Positions 33,310 through 41,662 of a stretch of DNA of 47,391 nucleotides are shown here, one piece after another. Source of the DNA: Bacillota bacterium. Its GTDB lineage: Bacteria; Bacillota; Clostridia; Oscillospirales; Ruminococcaceae. The stretch is taken from positions 1-47,391 of the forward strand of contig JAEWLW010000053.1 of NCBI GenBank assembly GCA_023457355.1, in the 5' to 3' direction. Both the position numbers and the translations under genes were made by a program. The notes beneath the pieces are model-generated. The model had not been told where the DNA came from and did not search any database. It was given only the letters and a program-made list of their open reading frames with translations. The stretch's first letter is position 1. Every line of letters begins with the position of its first letter.

Positions 33310-34725
33310 ATGGCAACCAAAGAATTGACCGCAGCGCAGATACAGGAGATGGATGAAATGTTTGAGCGCGCCCGAAAGGCCGCCGACATTATTGCAACAT
33401 ATGATCAGGAGCGCGTAGACCACCTCTGCCGTGCTGTCGGCTGGGCGATCACCAATCTTAAAACCTGGGCGCCGCTCTGTTATGAAGTTGTTGAAGAAAC
33501 CGGCCTCGGCGACCCCGTTTCCAAGATCAACAAACGCAACAAGGTTCGCGGCATGCTGCGCGATGCGCTGCGCGGCAAGAGCGTTGGCGTCATCGAAGAG
33601 CTTCCCGAGAAGGGCATAGTCAAATATGCAAAACCCGTCGGTGTCATCGCCTCGCTGGTGCCCACCACCAACCCCACGTCCACGCCCGCAGGTCAGGCCA
33701 TGTATGCCATCAAGGCGCGCGACGCCGTTATCTTTTCCCCGCATCCCCGCGCCAAAAAGAGCACAGCCAAGTGCGTGCAGATCATGCGCGAGGCGCTGGT
33801 ACGGGAGGGCGCACCGGCCGATATCCTTCAGGTTGTTGAAGAGCCCAGCCTGGCCAAAACCGACGAGCTGATGCGGCGTGCCGATCTCATCATCGCCACC
33901 GGCGGACGTCCCATGGTGAAGGCCGCCTATTCCTCCGGCACCCCGGCCTTCGGCTCCGGCGCGGGCAACTCCACCATGATTTACGACGAGACCGCCGACC
34001 CCAGAGATGCGGCGAGAAACACCCGTATTTCCAAGACTTCCGATTTTGGTTCCGGCTGTTCCTGTGACGGCAACCTGATCATCCACGCTTCCATCTTTGA
34101 CGCAACGGTTGAGGCCCTCAAGGAAGAAGGCGCCTATTTCGCCAACGAGGAAGAAAAAGAGCTGATCAAGCGCGTGATGTGGGACGAAAACGGCCACAGA
34201 CTGCCTGAGACCGTCGCGGTTTCTCCTCAGGAGCTTGCGGAGAAGGCCGGCTTTACCATCGGCGCGGAGTATAAATTTATTGCGGTCATGGGCGACGGCA
34301 TCGGCAAAGAGCACTTCTTCTCAAGCGAGAAGCTGACCACCCTGCTGGCACTTTTCAAATATGACGGCGAGTTTGAGAATGCGCTTGATATGATGCGTGC
34401 AATCTATGAAGTGGGCGGCAAGGGCCACTCCTGCGGTATTTACTCCTTTGATCAGGATCATATACACAGGCTGGGCATGGCTGCACCTGTTTCCAGAATT
34501 ATGGTCCGCCAGCCGCAGAACAAGGCCAACGCCGGGTCCTACACCAACGGCATGCCGATGACCAACTCGATGGGCTGCGGCACCTGGGGCGGCAACATCA
34601 TCTCTGAAAACATTGCGCTGCGCCAGTATATGAACGTAACCTGGGTATCTGTCCCGATTCCGGAGGATAAGCCCAGCGACGAGTGGCTGTTTGGCGAATT
34701 TTACAATCCAGAGATGGACAAATAA
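33310..34725 (+). CDS. CoA-acylating aldehyde dehydrogenase
   Basis: A 471-residue aldehyde dehydrogenase of the acylating branch, related to the N-terminal half of AdhE and to EutE/SauS-like enzymes, which convert aldehyde + CoA + NAD(P)+ to acyl-CoA. Visible: VPTTNPTSTPAGQAMYAIK (117-135) and IFSPHPRAKKST (141-152), typical of acylating enzymes; ATGGRPMVKAAYSSG; catalytic C250 in SKTSDFGSGCSCDGN. There is no alcohol dehydrogenase domain. GAAAGGATG precedes the start at some distance. The substrate aldehyde is probably the product of the ThDP enzyme encoded next. It could alternatively be a sulfoacetaldehyde or propionaldehyde dehydrogenase; sequence alone does not decide. Confidence 0.88.
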   Translation: MATKELTAAQIQEMDEMFERARKAADIIATYDQERVDHLCRAVGWAITNLKTWAPLCYEVVEETGLGDPVSKINKRNKVRGMLRDALRGKSVGVIEELPEKGIVKYAKPVGVIASLVPTTNPTSTPAGQAMYAIKARDAVIFSPHPRAKKSTAKCVQIMREALVREGAPADILQVVEEPSLAKTDELMRRADLIIATGGRPMVKAAYSSGTPAFGSGAGNSTMIYDETADPRDAARNTRISKTSDFGSGCSCDGNLIIHASIFDATVEALKEEGAYFANEEEKELIKRVMWDENGHRLPETVAVSPQELAEKAGFTIGAEYKFIAVMGDGIGKEHFFSSEKLTTLLALFKYDGEFENALDMMRAIYEVGGKGHSCGIYSFDQDHIHRLGMAAPVSRIMVRQPQNKANAGSYTNGMPMTNSMGCGTWGGNIISENIALRQYMNVTWVSVPIPEDKPSDEWLFGEFYNPEMDK

Positions 34726-34732
34726 GCCATTT

Positions 34733-34793
34733 CAATGCTATCATCTACGCGGGGCGGTGATTATCCGCCGCCCCTTCCCCCAAAAAAGCATTG
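34733..34793 (+). other. Nested hairpins between the dehydrogenase and ThDP genes
   Basis: Outer arms CAATGCT (34733-34739) / AGCATTG (34787-34793) enclose inner arms GGGGCGG (34751-34757) / CCGCCCC (34768-34774). No T run follows, so it is more likely an mRNA processing or stability element than a terminator. Confidence 0.45.
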
Positions 34794-34819
34794 CTTAGAA
34801 AGGAGCGCAGATAATCAAT

Positions 34820-36640
34820 ATGAAGAAATTACTTTCCTACCAGATCGTAGATTATTTGGAGCGCCGTGGCGTTGAGTATGTGTTTGGCCTTTGCGGCCAC
34901 ACTGTTATTGCCATGCTGGATGCGCTGGAAAAAAGCACAAAGATCAAATATATCTCCAACCGTCATGAACAGATTGCCTCCACCGCGGCCGACGGTTATG
35001 CACGCGTGGCCCACAAGGCAAGCGTTGTTATGTGCCATATCGGCCCGGGCATGACCAATGCTCTCACGGGTGTTGCAAACGCAGCGTTTGACTCCATCCC
35101 CATGGTGGTGATTGCAGGGGACGCTCCCAGCTATTATTACGGCCGCCACCCGCATCAGGAAGTGAATATGCACTGCGACGGCTCGCAGTACGATATTTAC
35201 AAGCCCGTTGTCAAGCGCGCATGGCGCATTGATGACCCCGAAGCCATGCCCGCCATCCTGGATAAAGCATTCCGCCTTGCCGAGAGCGGCAGGCCCGGCC
35301 CGGTGCTCATCTCGGTTCCGATGGATATGTTCTCGCGCGAGATTGACACCGACCTGTTTGAGCGCACCTACCTCGACAGCGACCTCACCATCCGTCCGGC
35401 GCTCGCGCCCGACGCGGCCAGGGCGATTGCCAAGCGCCTTGTCGAGGCCAAGAACCCCGTGATGCACGCGGGCGGCGGCATTTTGCTGGCGCAGGCATCC
35501 GACGAGCTTGCGGCGCTGGCCGAGTTCCTGGATATACCCGTCTCGCGCACGCTGATGGGGCAGGGCTGCATCTCGGATACACATCCGCTGATGATTGGTC
35601 AGACCGGTTTCTGGGGTATGGAATTTACCCATAAGCTGACCGCCAATGCCGATGTAATTCTCGGCCTTGGCACCCGCTTTGCGGAGGCCGACAGCTCCAG
35701 CTGGTATCCGGGCGTCACCTTTGATATGGCCAAAACCAAATTCTTGCAGATCGACATCGACCCCACCGAAATCGGCCGCAACTATCCCGTCGAAATCGGC
35801 GCAGTTGCCGACCTGAAATACGCGTTGCAGCAGATTCTTGAGGAGATTAAAAAAATCTGCCCCAATGGCATCGACCGGCCGGAGCTGCGTGCGGAAATCG
35901 CCGCGCAGAAAGCGGCATTCAAGGCCGCCAACACCGAAGTCAGCAATGACAGCCGCTTCCCGATGACGCCCCAGCGCATTTTGAAGGATGTCAAGGCGCA
36001 GCTGCCCACCGATTCGCTCATCTTTACCGACGTGGGCTGGAATAAGAACGGTGTTGCACAGCAGTTCGACGTCGAAATTCCCGGCAGCATTCACCATCCG
36101 TCGGGCTTAGCCACCATGGGCTTCGGTTCGGCAGCCATTTTAGGCGCCAAGCTGGCCGCCCCTGAAAAGACGGTTATCACCCTCATTGGTGACGGCGGCT
36201 TTGGCACCAACCCATCGGTTATTGCAACCGCGGTCGAGCAGAATATTCCGGTCGTGTGGGTGGTTATGAACAATTCGGCTTTCGGCACTATTTCCGGCCT
36301 TGAATACGGCAACTACGGCACCAAGTTTGGCACCCTGTTCGCTACGCCCGACGGCGAGAGCTACACCCCCAACTGGGCGGAGATTGCCAGGGGCTACGGC
36401 ATTGAAGCGGTGAAGATCACCTCTGCCGAAGCGTTTGCACCTGCATTGAAAAAAGCGATTGAAGCCAATAAGCCCTATCTGCTGGATGTACCCATGCAGA
36501 ACATTCCGGTGCCTACCCCGGGCTGCTGGAATATCAACGATATCTATTCCCCCGATGGCCGTGTTGTCAACGGCAAGGTCATCCGCAACGCCGATGGCGT
36601 TTATGAACCGCCTAAGCATTCCGCTTCGCATAAATCCTAG
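34820..36640 (+). CDS. ThDP-dependent enzyme (acetolactate synthase / dione hydrolase superfamily)
   Basis: A 606-residue thiamine-diphosphate enzyme. Domains: PYR about 1-170 with catalytic E50 in SNRHEQIAS, a central domain about 190-335 (MHAGGGILLAQASDELAAL), and a PP domain about 380-560 with the ThDP motif GDGGFGTNP...VVWVVMNNSAFG (about 457-487). The superfamily includes acetolactate synthase, 2-oxoacid decarboxylases, 2-hydroxyacyl-CoA lyase, and ring-opening hydrolases such as IolD and cyclohexane-1,2-dione hydrolase. Lack of an ilvN or ilvC neighbour argues against branched-chain amino acid synthesis. With the acylating dehydrogenase next to it, a C-C cleavage that yields an aldehyde is the most economical reading. 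AAAGGAG precedes the start. Confidence 0.85.
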   Translation: MKKLLSYQIVDYLERRGVEYVFGLCGHTVIAMLDALEKSTKIKYISNRHEQIASTAADGYARVAHKASVVMCHIGPGMTNALTGVANAAFDSIPMVVIAGDAPSYYYGRHPHQEVNMHCDGSQYDIYKPVVKRAWRIDDPEAMPAILDKAFRLAESGRPGPVLISVPMDMFSREIDTDLFERTYLDSDLTIRPALAPDAARAIAKRLVEAKNPVMHAGGGILLAQASDELAALAEFLDIPVSRTLMGQGCISDTHPLMIGQTGFWGMEFTHKLTANADVILGLGTRFAEADSSSWYPGVTFDMAKTKFLQIDIDPTEIGRNYPVEIGAVADLKYALQQILEEIKKICPNGIDRPELRAEIAAQKAAFKAANTEVSNDSRFPMTPQRILKDVKAQLPTDSLIFTDVGWNKNGVAQQFDVEIPGSIHHPSGLATMGFGSAAILGAKLAAPEKTVITLIGDGGFGTNPSVIATAVEQNIPVVWVVMNNSAFGTISGLEYGNYGTKFGTLFATPDGESYTPNWAEIARGYGIEAVKITSAEAFAPALKKAIEANKPYLLDVPMQNIPVPTPGCWNINDIYSPDGRVVNGKVIRNADGVYEPPKHSASHKS

Positions 36641-36685
36641 CTTGCGATTACAATAAAGAACTCCCAATCCCATTCAATATCGCTA

Positions 36686-36717
36686 GGCAGCGGCGCTTTG
36701 CTATAAGCGTCGCTGCC
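36686..36717 (+). other. Hairpin between the ThDP gene and the TRAP genes
   Basis: GGCAGCGGCGCTT (36686-36698) pairs over 13 positions (one G-T) with AAGCGTCGCTGCC (36705-36717). No T run. Probably an mRNA stability or processing element inside the operon. Confidence 0.45.
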
Positions 36718-36758
36718 AAACGAGGTAACACTCGCTAAGAAAGGAAAAAAGGTGGCCT

Positions 36759-37274
36759 ATGAAGGTTCTCAAATGGTTGGATGAAAGCCTGGAAGAAACT
36801 ATTCTGGTGGTATTGCTGCTAATTATGTCTTTGGCTATGGGCGCACAGATCGTAGCAAGATATATTTTTAATAGTCCGCTCTCCTGGTCTGAGGAACTTT
36901 CCCGCTTTCTGTTTGTATGGTCGGGATTCCTGAGTATCAGCTATTGCTTTAAAAAGCAGATTTCCATTAAAATTGAGCAGATCGTATCCCTGCTTCCTAC
37001 AAAGGTTGCGGCCGTTTTTAAAATCATTGAAAAGGTAACCATGTTGGTGTTTTATATTTACATGGTGCCATTTGCCTGGACCTATTTTAACAATGCCATA
37101 ACCAGCGGTCAGCTTAGCCCGGCGATGCAGATACCTATGTATATTATTTACATTGCACCGCTGGTGGGTTTTATTTTAAGTATTATCCGTCTATTACAAG
37201 GCGTTTTTGAAAAGTCGTTGATCATTGTGCGCAATGACAAGGCCGAGCCCGGTCAGGTGGGAGGAGGACATTAA
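36759..37274 (+). CDS. TRAP transporter small membrane subunit (DctQ type)
   Basis: A 171-residue protein with four membrane helices (about 12-35, 50-68, 87-107, 126-147). The segment SPLSWSEELSRFLFVWSGFLS (pieces at about 38-58) carries the DctQ signature. It couples to the large subunit encoded next, whose start overlaps this stop as TAATG. The TRAP system imports organic acids with sodium. Confidence 0.92.
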   Translation: MKVLKWLDESLEETILVVLLLIMSLAMGAQIVARYIFNSPLSWSEELSRFLFVWSGFLSISYCFKKQISIKIEQIVSLLPTKVAAVFKIIEKVTMLVFYIYMVPFAWTYFNNAITSGQLSPAMQIPMYIIYIAPLVGFILSIIRLLQGVFEKSLIIVRNDKAEPGQVGGGH

Positions 37275-38572
37275 TGACTGCTGTAATTGTGTTCATCACA
37301 TTTTTTGTATTGTTGATTATTTCGATACCAATTTCATCCAGCATTGCGATTACCTCTATTGTTCCTTCGCTCTTGAATCCAAAATTTGCGGCCAACGGAA
37401 CCTACCTGATCCGCGAAATGATCGGCGGTATCAACAGCTTCCCGCTGCTCGCTATCCCGATGTTCATTTTCTCCGGGATTATCATGGCCCGCGGTGGTGT
37501 TTCAAAGAAGCTTTTTAACTTCTTTACTTACTTCCTCGGCAAAATTCCTGCCGGCGTCCCCTGTGCCGTTATTATTACCTGCCTGTTCTACGGCGCCATT
37601 TCGGGTTCTGCACCGGCCACTGTTGCCGCTGTCGGCAGTATGACCGTACCGGTACTGGTCAGCCTTGGTTATGATAAGAAGTTTTCGACCGCCGTTGTTG
37701 CTGTTGCGGGCAGCTTAGGGGTCATCATTCCGCCATCCATTCCGTTCGTGCTTTACTGCATGGCGTCCGGCGCCTCGGTTGGACAGCTGTTCATTGCGGG
37801 TATTGTCCCCGGCTTTTTGATCGCCGGCTGTCTGATGGGGTATGCGCTGTTCTATTGCCTGCGCAACGGTGAGGACAAAGAGAAGATTAACAATGTCGTC
37901 GGCGAACTGCACAGGCAGGGCTTCATCAAGGTGTTCTTCGACAGCTTTTGGGCGCTGTTGACCCCGGTTATCATTCTGGGTAGCATCTATACCGGTATTG
38001 CTTCCCCGACCGAAGCAGCGGTTCTTTCGGTGTTTTATGCGATGTTTATCAGCTTATTTGTGTACAAGACACTCAAACTCAACGAGCTTTACAAGATATT
38101 TGTGGAAAGTGTTCGCACTTATGCGCCGCTTTTGTTCCTGCTTGCCGCAGCAACCGGCTTTGCGCGTGTGCTGACCTTCCTCAAGGTTCCGCAGCTGGTC
38201 AGTACCGGTATCAGTAATACCTTTGGCAGCAATAAGTTCCTCATTCTGCTGGTTGTGAACCTGTTCCTGCTGCTGGTGGGCATGGTTATGGACGGCGGCC
38301 CCGCTATCCTGATTCTGACGCCCATCCTGTTGCCGATTATGCAGGCGGTCGGTGTTCATCCGCTGCACTTCGGTGTGTTCCTGGTAACAAACCTTGCGAT
38401 TGGCTTTGTAACCCCGCCTATCGGCATCAACCTGTTTGTTGCCAGTTCCATTACCGATGTTCCCGTTATGGAGGTGGCGAAGCACGCAATACCATTTATA
38501 GTGTTGTTCCTGGTTGCGCTTGTGCTTATCGTCGCGTTCCCGGCCATCAGCCTCACACTGGTTGGCATTTAA
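37274..38572 (+). CDS. TRAP transporter large membrane subunit (DctM type)
   Basis: A 432-residue permease with about twelve helices and DctM landmarks: FPLLAIPMFIFSGIIMARGG, ISGSAPATVAAVGSMTVP, GSLGVIIPPSIPFVLYC, ASPTEAAVLSV, MDGGPAILILTPILLPI and GFVTPPIGINLFVASSI. Translationally coupled to the small subunit. Substrate specificity comes from the binding protein encoded next. Confidence 0.95.
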   Translation: MTAVIVFITFFVLLIISIPISSSIAITSIVPSLLNPKFAANGTYLIREMIGGINSFPLLAIPMFIFSGIIMARGGVSKKLFNFFTYFLGKIPAGVPCAVIITCLFYGAISGSAPATVAAVGSMTVPVLVSLGYDKKFSTAVVAVAGSLGVIIPPSIPFVLYCMASGASVGQLFIAGIVPGFLIAGCLMGYALFYCLRNGEDKEKINNVVGELHRQGFIKVFFDSFWALLTPVIILGSIYTGIASPTEAAVLSVFYAMFISLFVYKTLKLNELYKIFVESVRTYAPLLFLLAAATGFARVLTFLKVPQLVSTGISNTFGSNKFLILLVVNLFLLLVGMVMDGGPAILILTPILLPIMQAVGVHPLHFGVFLVTNLAIGFVTPPIGINLFVASSITDVPVMEVAKHAIPFIVLFLVALVLIVAFPAISLTLVGI

Positions 38573-38623
38573 ACTGTTTCCCAATAAGGGTGATACCCTA
38601 ATTTGAAAGGAGAAAGACATACA

Positions 38624-39688
38624 ATGAAAAAGTACTCAAAAATGGTAGCACTTGCTCTTTCTATTGCCACTGCATTTTCTCTGACTGCATGCGGCTCCAA
38701 GCCCGCGGAATCGGCACCCTCGTCGCAGACGCCGGCGGCTTCATCCGGCGCACCCGCTCAGGCAGGCGGCGACATTGGTGAACACGCCTGGACACTGGGC
38801 ATGGATAGCCCCAAGGACACGGTCACCTATTTTTATGGCCAAAAGCTTTCTGAAGAGCTTGCGGCGCTTTCCGGCGGGAAGATGGTCATTGATGTTTACA
38901 CCGACGGCACCCTTGGCGGCGACGTTGCCCTGCTTGAAAGCTGCAAAGACGGCAGCGTGACCTTTGTTGTTCAGACCACTGCGCCTGAGGTTAACTTCAT
39001 CCCGGAGCTGGCTGTATTCGACATGCCGGTTGTGTATCCCACCATTCAGGAATTCCGCACTGTTTTTGATAACAAGGATTTCATGGGCAAAATTGCCGGC
39101 TTCTATGACAACGCCGGTTACAAGCTCATGGGCTATGCGGATCAGACCTTCCGCGTTATGTCCTCTAATAAGAAGATCGAAACGCTTGCTGATTTCTCCG
39201 GCGTAAAGATCCGCACCATGGAGAATCCGAACCACATGGCGTTCTGGCAGGCGATCGGTGCTGCACCCACCCCCATGGCGTTTGGTGAACTGTACACCGG
39301 CCTGCAGCAGGGCACCGTTACGGCGCAGGAGAATCCCTATGCGGTTATCGCAGCCAACAAGCTGTATGAGGTTCAGGATTATATCATCCAGACCAATCAT
39401 CTGCCGCACATTCTTGCGCTTATCATGAACCCGGCTGAGTACAATGGCCTCAACGATTCAGAAAAGGCCATCCTCGATCAGGCTGTTGCCACCGCCACCG
39501 CATATGCGCGTGAGCAGGCCGATGTGCTTGAGGCCGACAAGACTAAGGAAATTGCCGATTCCGGCACCGAGATTGTGCCGGTTTCTCCGGAGCTTTATGC
39601 GCAGATCAAGGCTGCCGCACAGCCCGTCTATGACGCAATAGCTGGGAAGGTCGGTCAGGACCTCGTCGACGCTTACCTCGGCAAGTAA
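38624..39688 (+). CDS. TRAP transporter binding lipoprotein (DctP type)
   Basis: A 354-residue lipoprotein: signal with lipobox LTAC (Cys23), a Ser/Ala/Pro linker to about residue 50, then the DctP fold with YTDGTLGGDVALLESCKDGSV (about 92-112), the conserved carboxylate-binding Arg in VKIRTMEN (R197), and ELYTGLQQGTVTAQENPY (about 222-239). The Arg indicates a carboxylic acid ligand. I use the ATG at 38624 because AAAGGAG lies before it and the signal peptide starts there. It completes the TRAP transporter of the catabolic cluster. Confidence 0.93.
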   Translation: MKKYSKMVALALSIATAFSLTACGSKPAESAPSSQTPAASSGAPAQAGGDIGEHAWTLGMDSPKDTVTYFYGQKLSEELAALSGGKMVIDVYTDGTLGGDVALLESCKDGSVTFVVQTTAPEVNFIPELAVFDMPVVYPTIQEFRTVFDNKDFMGKIAGFYDNAGYKLMGYADQTFRVMSSNKKIETLADFSGVKIRTMENPNHMAFWQAIGAAPTPMAFGELYTGLQQGTVTAQENPYAVIAANKLYEVQDYIIQTNHLPHILALIMNPAEYNGLNDSEKAILDQAVATATAYAREQADVLEADKTKEIADSGTEIVPVSPELYAQIKAAAQPVYDAIAGKVGQDLVDAYLGK

Positions 39689-39699
39689 AGAACAACCAA

Positions 39700-39730
39700 A
39701 TTCAGCGGGCGGCCGGTCCGCCCGCTGAAT
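39700..39730 (+). other. Hairpin after the TRAP binding-protein gene
   Basis: ATTCAGCGGGCGG (39700-39712) and CCGCCCGCTGAAT (39718-39730) form a perfect 13-base-pair stem without a T run. It resembles the pstS-pstC hairpin: a stem just after a binding-protein gene could protect its mRNA and raise its dosage relative to downstream genes. Confidence 0.5.
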
Positions 39731-39749
39731 ACTTAAAAGAGGGTAAACC

Positions 39750-40628
39750 ATGATTACTGTAGATACAAAACTCATTGCCCTTATGGGAAATCCCTTGCGC
39801 CAGTCCTTTGCGCCCAGAATGCAAAACGAGGCTTACCGCGCGCTGGGGTTGGATTTTCTGTACTTTCCGCTGGAGGTGGAAAACGACCATCTCGGCGACA
39901 TGGTACAGGCCTTTCGCAACCTGAACAGCCCAGGCTTTGCCGTAACAAAGCCTAACAAGATCAAGGTCATTGAATATCTTGACGGCCTTGATGAATTTGC
40001 CGGGAAGATGGGCGCCGTCAATACGGTGGTCAAGCGCGACGGCAAACTGATCGGCTACAATACCGACGGCCCCGGCTTTATCCGCGCGCTGACGCTTGAA
40101 ACGGGCTGCAATCTTAAAGAGAGTACCTTTTTTGCCTTCGGTGCCGGGGGCGCAGGCCGTGCCATCTGCTGTGCGCTGGCTTTTCACGGCGCAAAAGAAA
40201 TCATCATTGTCGACCGTTTTGACGCGGCATCACAAAGCCTGGCACAGGACATCAACAAAAACTTTGCATCGGTGGCCAAATGGATTTCCTTTGAAGAGAA
40301 GGCCGCATATGAAAAGGTAATAAGCCAATGCGACGTCGTTATGAACTGCTCCGGTGTCGGCATGTATCCGCACATCGACGAAACACCGATAGACATTGCC
40401 CTGCTGCACGCGGGACAGATCGTGTTTGATGCAACCTATAACCCCCTTAAAACGCTGTTTTTGCAGCAGGCCGAAAAGGTTGGCTGCCGCATCCTCAACG
40501 GTCTGGGCATGAGCATCCATCAAGGCGCCATTCAGGTGAATCTCTGGTCGGGCATGCCGGAGCCGGTTGAAATCATGACCGAGTCGATCAACAAAATCGT
40601 CGCTGAAATTCAGGCTGGTCAACCATAA
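39750..40628 (+). CDS. Quinate/shikimate dehydrogenase-like protein (YdiB/AroE family)
   Basis: A 292-residue NAD(P)-dependent dehydrogenase of the shikimate dehydrogenase family, closest in layout to YdiB. N-terminal substrate domain: GNPLRQSFAPRMQN (13-26), VTKPNK with catalytic K70, AVNTVV with N91, and NTDGPGF with catalytic D106. Rossmann domain with GAGGAG (131-136). The usual SxS/T pair that holds the substrate carboxylate reads S19-F-A21, so the second hydroxyl residue is missing. Inside a catabolic, transporter-linked operon it is unlikely to be the biosynthetic AroE; it probably oxidises an imported hydroaromatic or related acid. AAGAGGG precedes the ATG. Confidence 0.88.
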   Translation: MITVDTKLIALMGNPLRQSFAPRMQNEAYRALGLDFLYFPLEVENDHLGDMVQAFRNLNSPGFAVTKPNKIKVIEYLDGLDEFAGKMGAVNTVVKRDGKLIGYNTDGPGFIRALTLETGCNLKESTFFAFGAGGAGRAICCALAFHGAKEIIIVDRFDAASQSLAQDINKNFASVAKWISFEEKAAYEKVISQCDVVMNCSGVGMYPHIDETPIDIALLHAGQIVFDATYNPLKTLFLQQAEKVGCRILNGLGMSIHQGAIQVNLWSGMPEPVEIMTESINKIVAEIQAGQP

Positions 40629-40695
40629 AACGGATATCTTCTCTCATACTCTTATTCCTTTCACGTGATAAACCCGGCATAGGAGAACTTTTGGC

Positions 40696-41634
40696 ATGAC
40701 AGAAATATTAGGCAAGGTTCTTCCGCTGCTCTTTTTAATTGCATTGGGCTTTGTCTTGCAGCGCATGCAATATTTTGGGGAAGCGGCCTTCTTTAAGCTG
40801 CAATCGCTGGTGCTCAACATCGCAATTCCGTGCATGCTGTGCACAACCTTTATCAATCTGGATGTTGATATCTCCTATGCCTGGCTAAGCGTGGCATTCT
40901 TCGCTTTAATGGTTCTGTTGCTGGTGGCAGGCTTTGTCATCTATAAAATTTTTCCGATCAAGCGAAGTTTTTTCCCGTTTTTGCTGACCTCTTTTGGGTT
41001 TGGCACCACATCCTTACCTTTTTATACCGCGCTTTTCGGCCAGGAAAATTTAAAATATTTAAGCATTCTTGGCGTTGGGCACGAAGTGTTTATTGCGCTC
41101 GTTTTTCTTCCCATAGCCCAAATGTATTTAAGCGGTGATAAAATTACGCCGCGCCGGTTACTTAAATCCCTGAAAAATCCGTTTTTAGTCATGACATTTC
41201 TGGGGCTTTTTATCCGGATTTTCGGATTTCGCGAGCTCCTTTTTCATAGTGCGCTTGGACTGGGCCTTTATGGCACGCTTGAACGGTTGGGGTCGCTCTC
41301 TCTGACGCTGACATTGATCATAATCGGTTACCGGTTAAAGCTTTCGGACAAAAAGAATCTCAAAGAAAGCGCTTTGTATGTCGGTGTTCGCTATGCGGTT
41401 TCACTGAGTGCGGCGCTTGTGTTCAAACTGGCCGTTATGGACCGTTTGATTGGGCCAAATCCACTGTTTGATGCCGCGTATTTCATCTTGCTGACGCAGC
41501 ACAGTTCCATTGCGCTCACCGTCCTGGTTGGGCAAAATTGTTCGCGTGAAGACCATGAGGTGGTTACAAACGCGTTCGTTTTGAACACCGTTCTCGGCAT
41601 CTTATTCTTCATTGTATATTCCTTTACCACCTGA
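40696..41634 (+). CDS. AEC family permease in the catabolic cluster
   Basis: A 312-residue membrane protein with about ten helices and AEC features: LFLIALGFVLQRMQYF, LNIAIPCMLCTTFI, TSFGFGTTSLPFYTALFG, and a C-terminal half starting LGSLSLTLTLIIIGYRLK. AEC members usually transport organic acids. It may export an end product or import a second substrate of the pathway. AGGAG precedes the ATG at 40696. Only distantly like the AEC protein at 7800-8756. Confidence 0.83.
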   Translation: MTEILGKVLPLLFLIALGFVLQRMQYFGEAAFFKLQSLVLNIAIPCMLCTTFINLDVDISYAWLSVAFFALMVLLLVAGFVIYKIFPIKRSFFPFLLTSFGFGTTSLPFYTALFGQENLKYLSILGVGHEVFIALVFLPIAQMYLSGDKITPRRLLKSLKNPFLVMTFLGLFIRIFGFRELLFHSALGLGLYGTLERLGSLSLTLTLIIIGYRLKLSDKKNLKESALYVGVRYAVSLSAALVFKLAVMDRLIGPNPLFDAAYFILLTQHSSIALTVLVGQNCSREDHEVVTNAFVLNTVLGILFFIVYSFTT

Positions 41635-41662
41635 TTCAGATATTCCGGAAAGGATGATTGTA

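Noticed and set aside
33274..34314. Minus-strand open frame of 346 codons
   Set aside because: Antisense to the acylating aldehyde dehydrogenase; no family motif and no ribosome binding site.
34829..36097. Minus-strand open frame of 422 codons
   Set aside because: It is fully antisense to the ThDP enzyme gene; the composition (many Arg, His, Gly, Val) is that of a shadow frame in DNA with GC-rich third positions.
34820..36640. ThDP enzyme as the biosynthetic acetolactate synthase IlvB
   Set aside because: No ilvN or ilvC is adjacent, and it sits among transport and catabolic genes. The alternative stays possible, so no gene symbol was given.
33310..36640. A sulfonate pathway (sulfoacetaldehyde dehydrogenase plus sulfopyruvate decarboxylase or Xsc)
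   Set aside because: The acylating dehydrogenase and TRAP transporter would fit, but the HMG-CoA-lyase-type aldolase and YdiB-like dehydrogenase have no place in it, and no sulfite-lyase or Xsc motif is seen.
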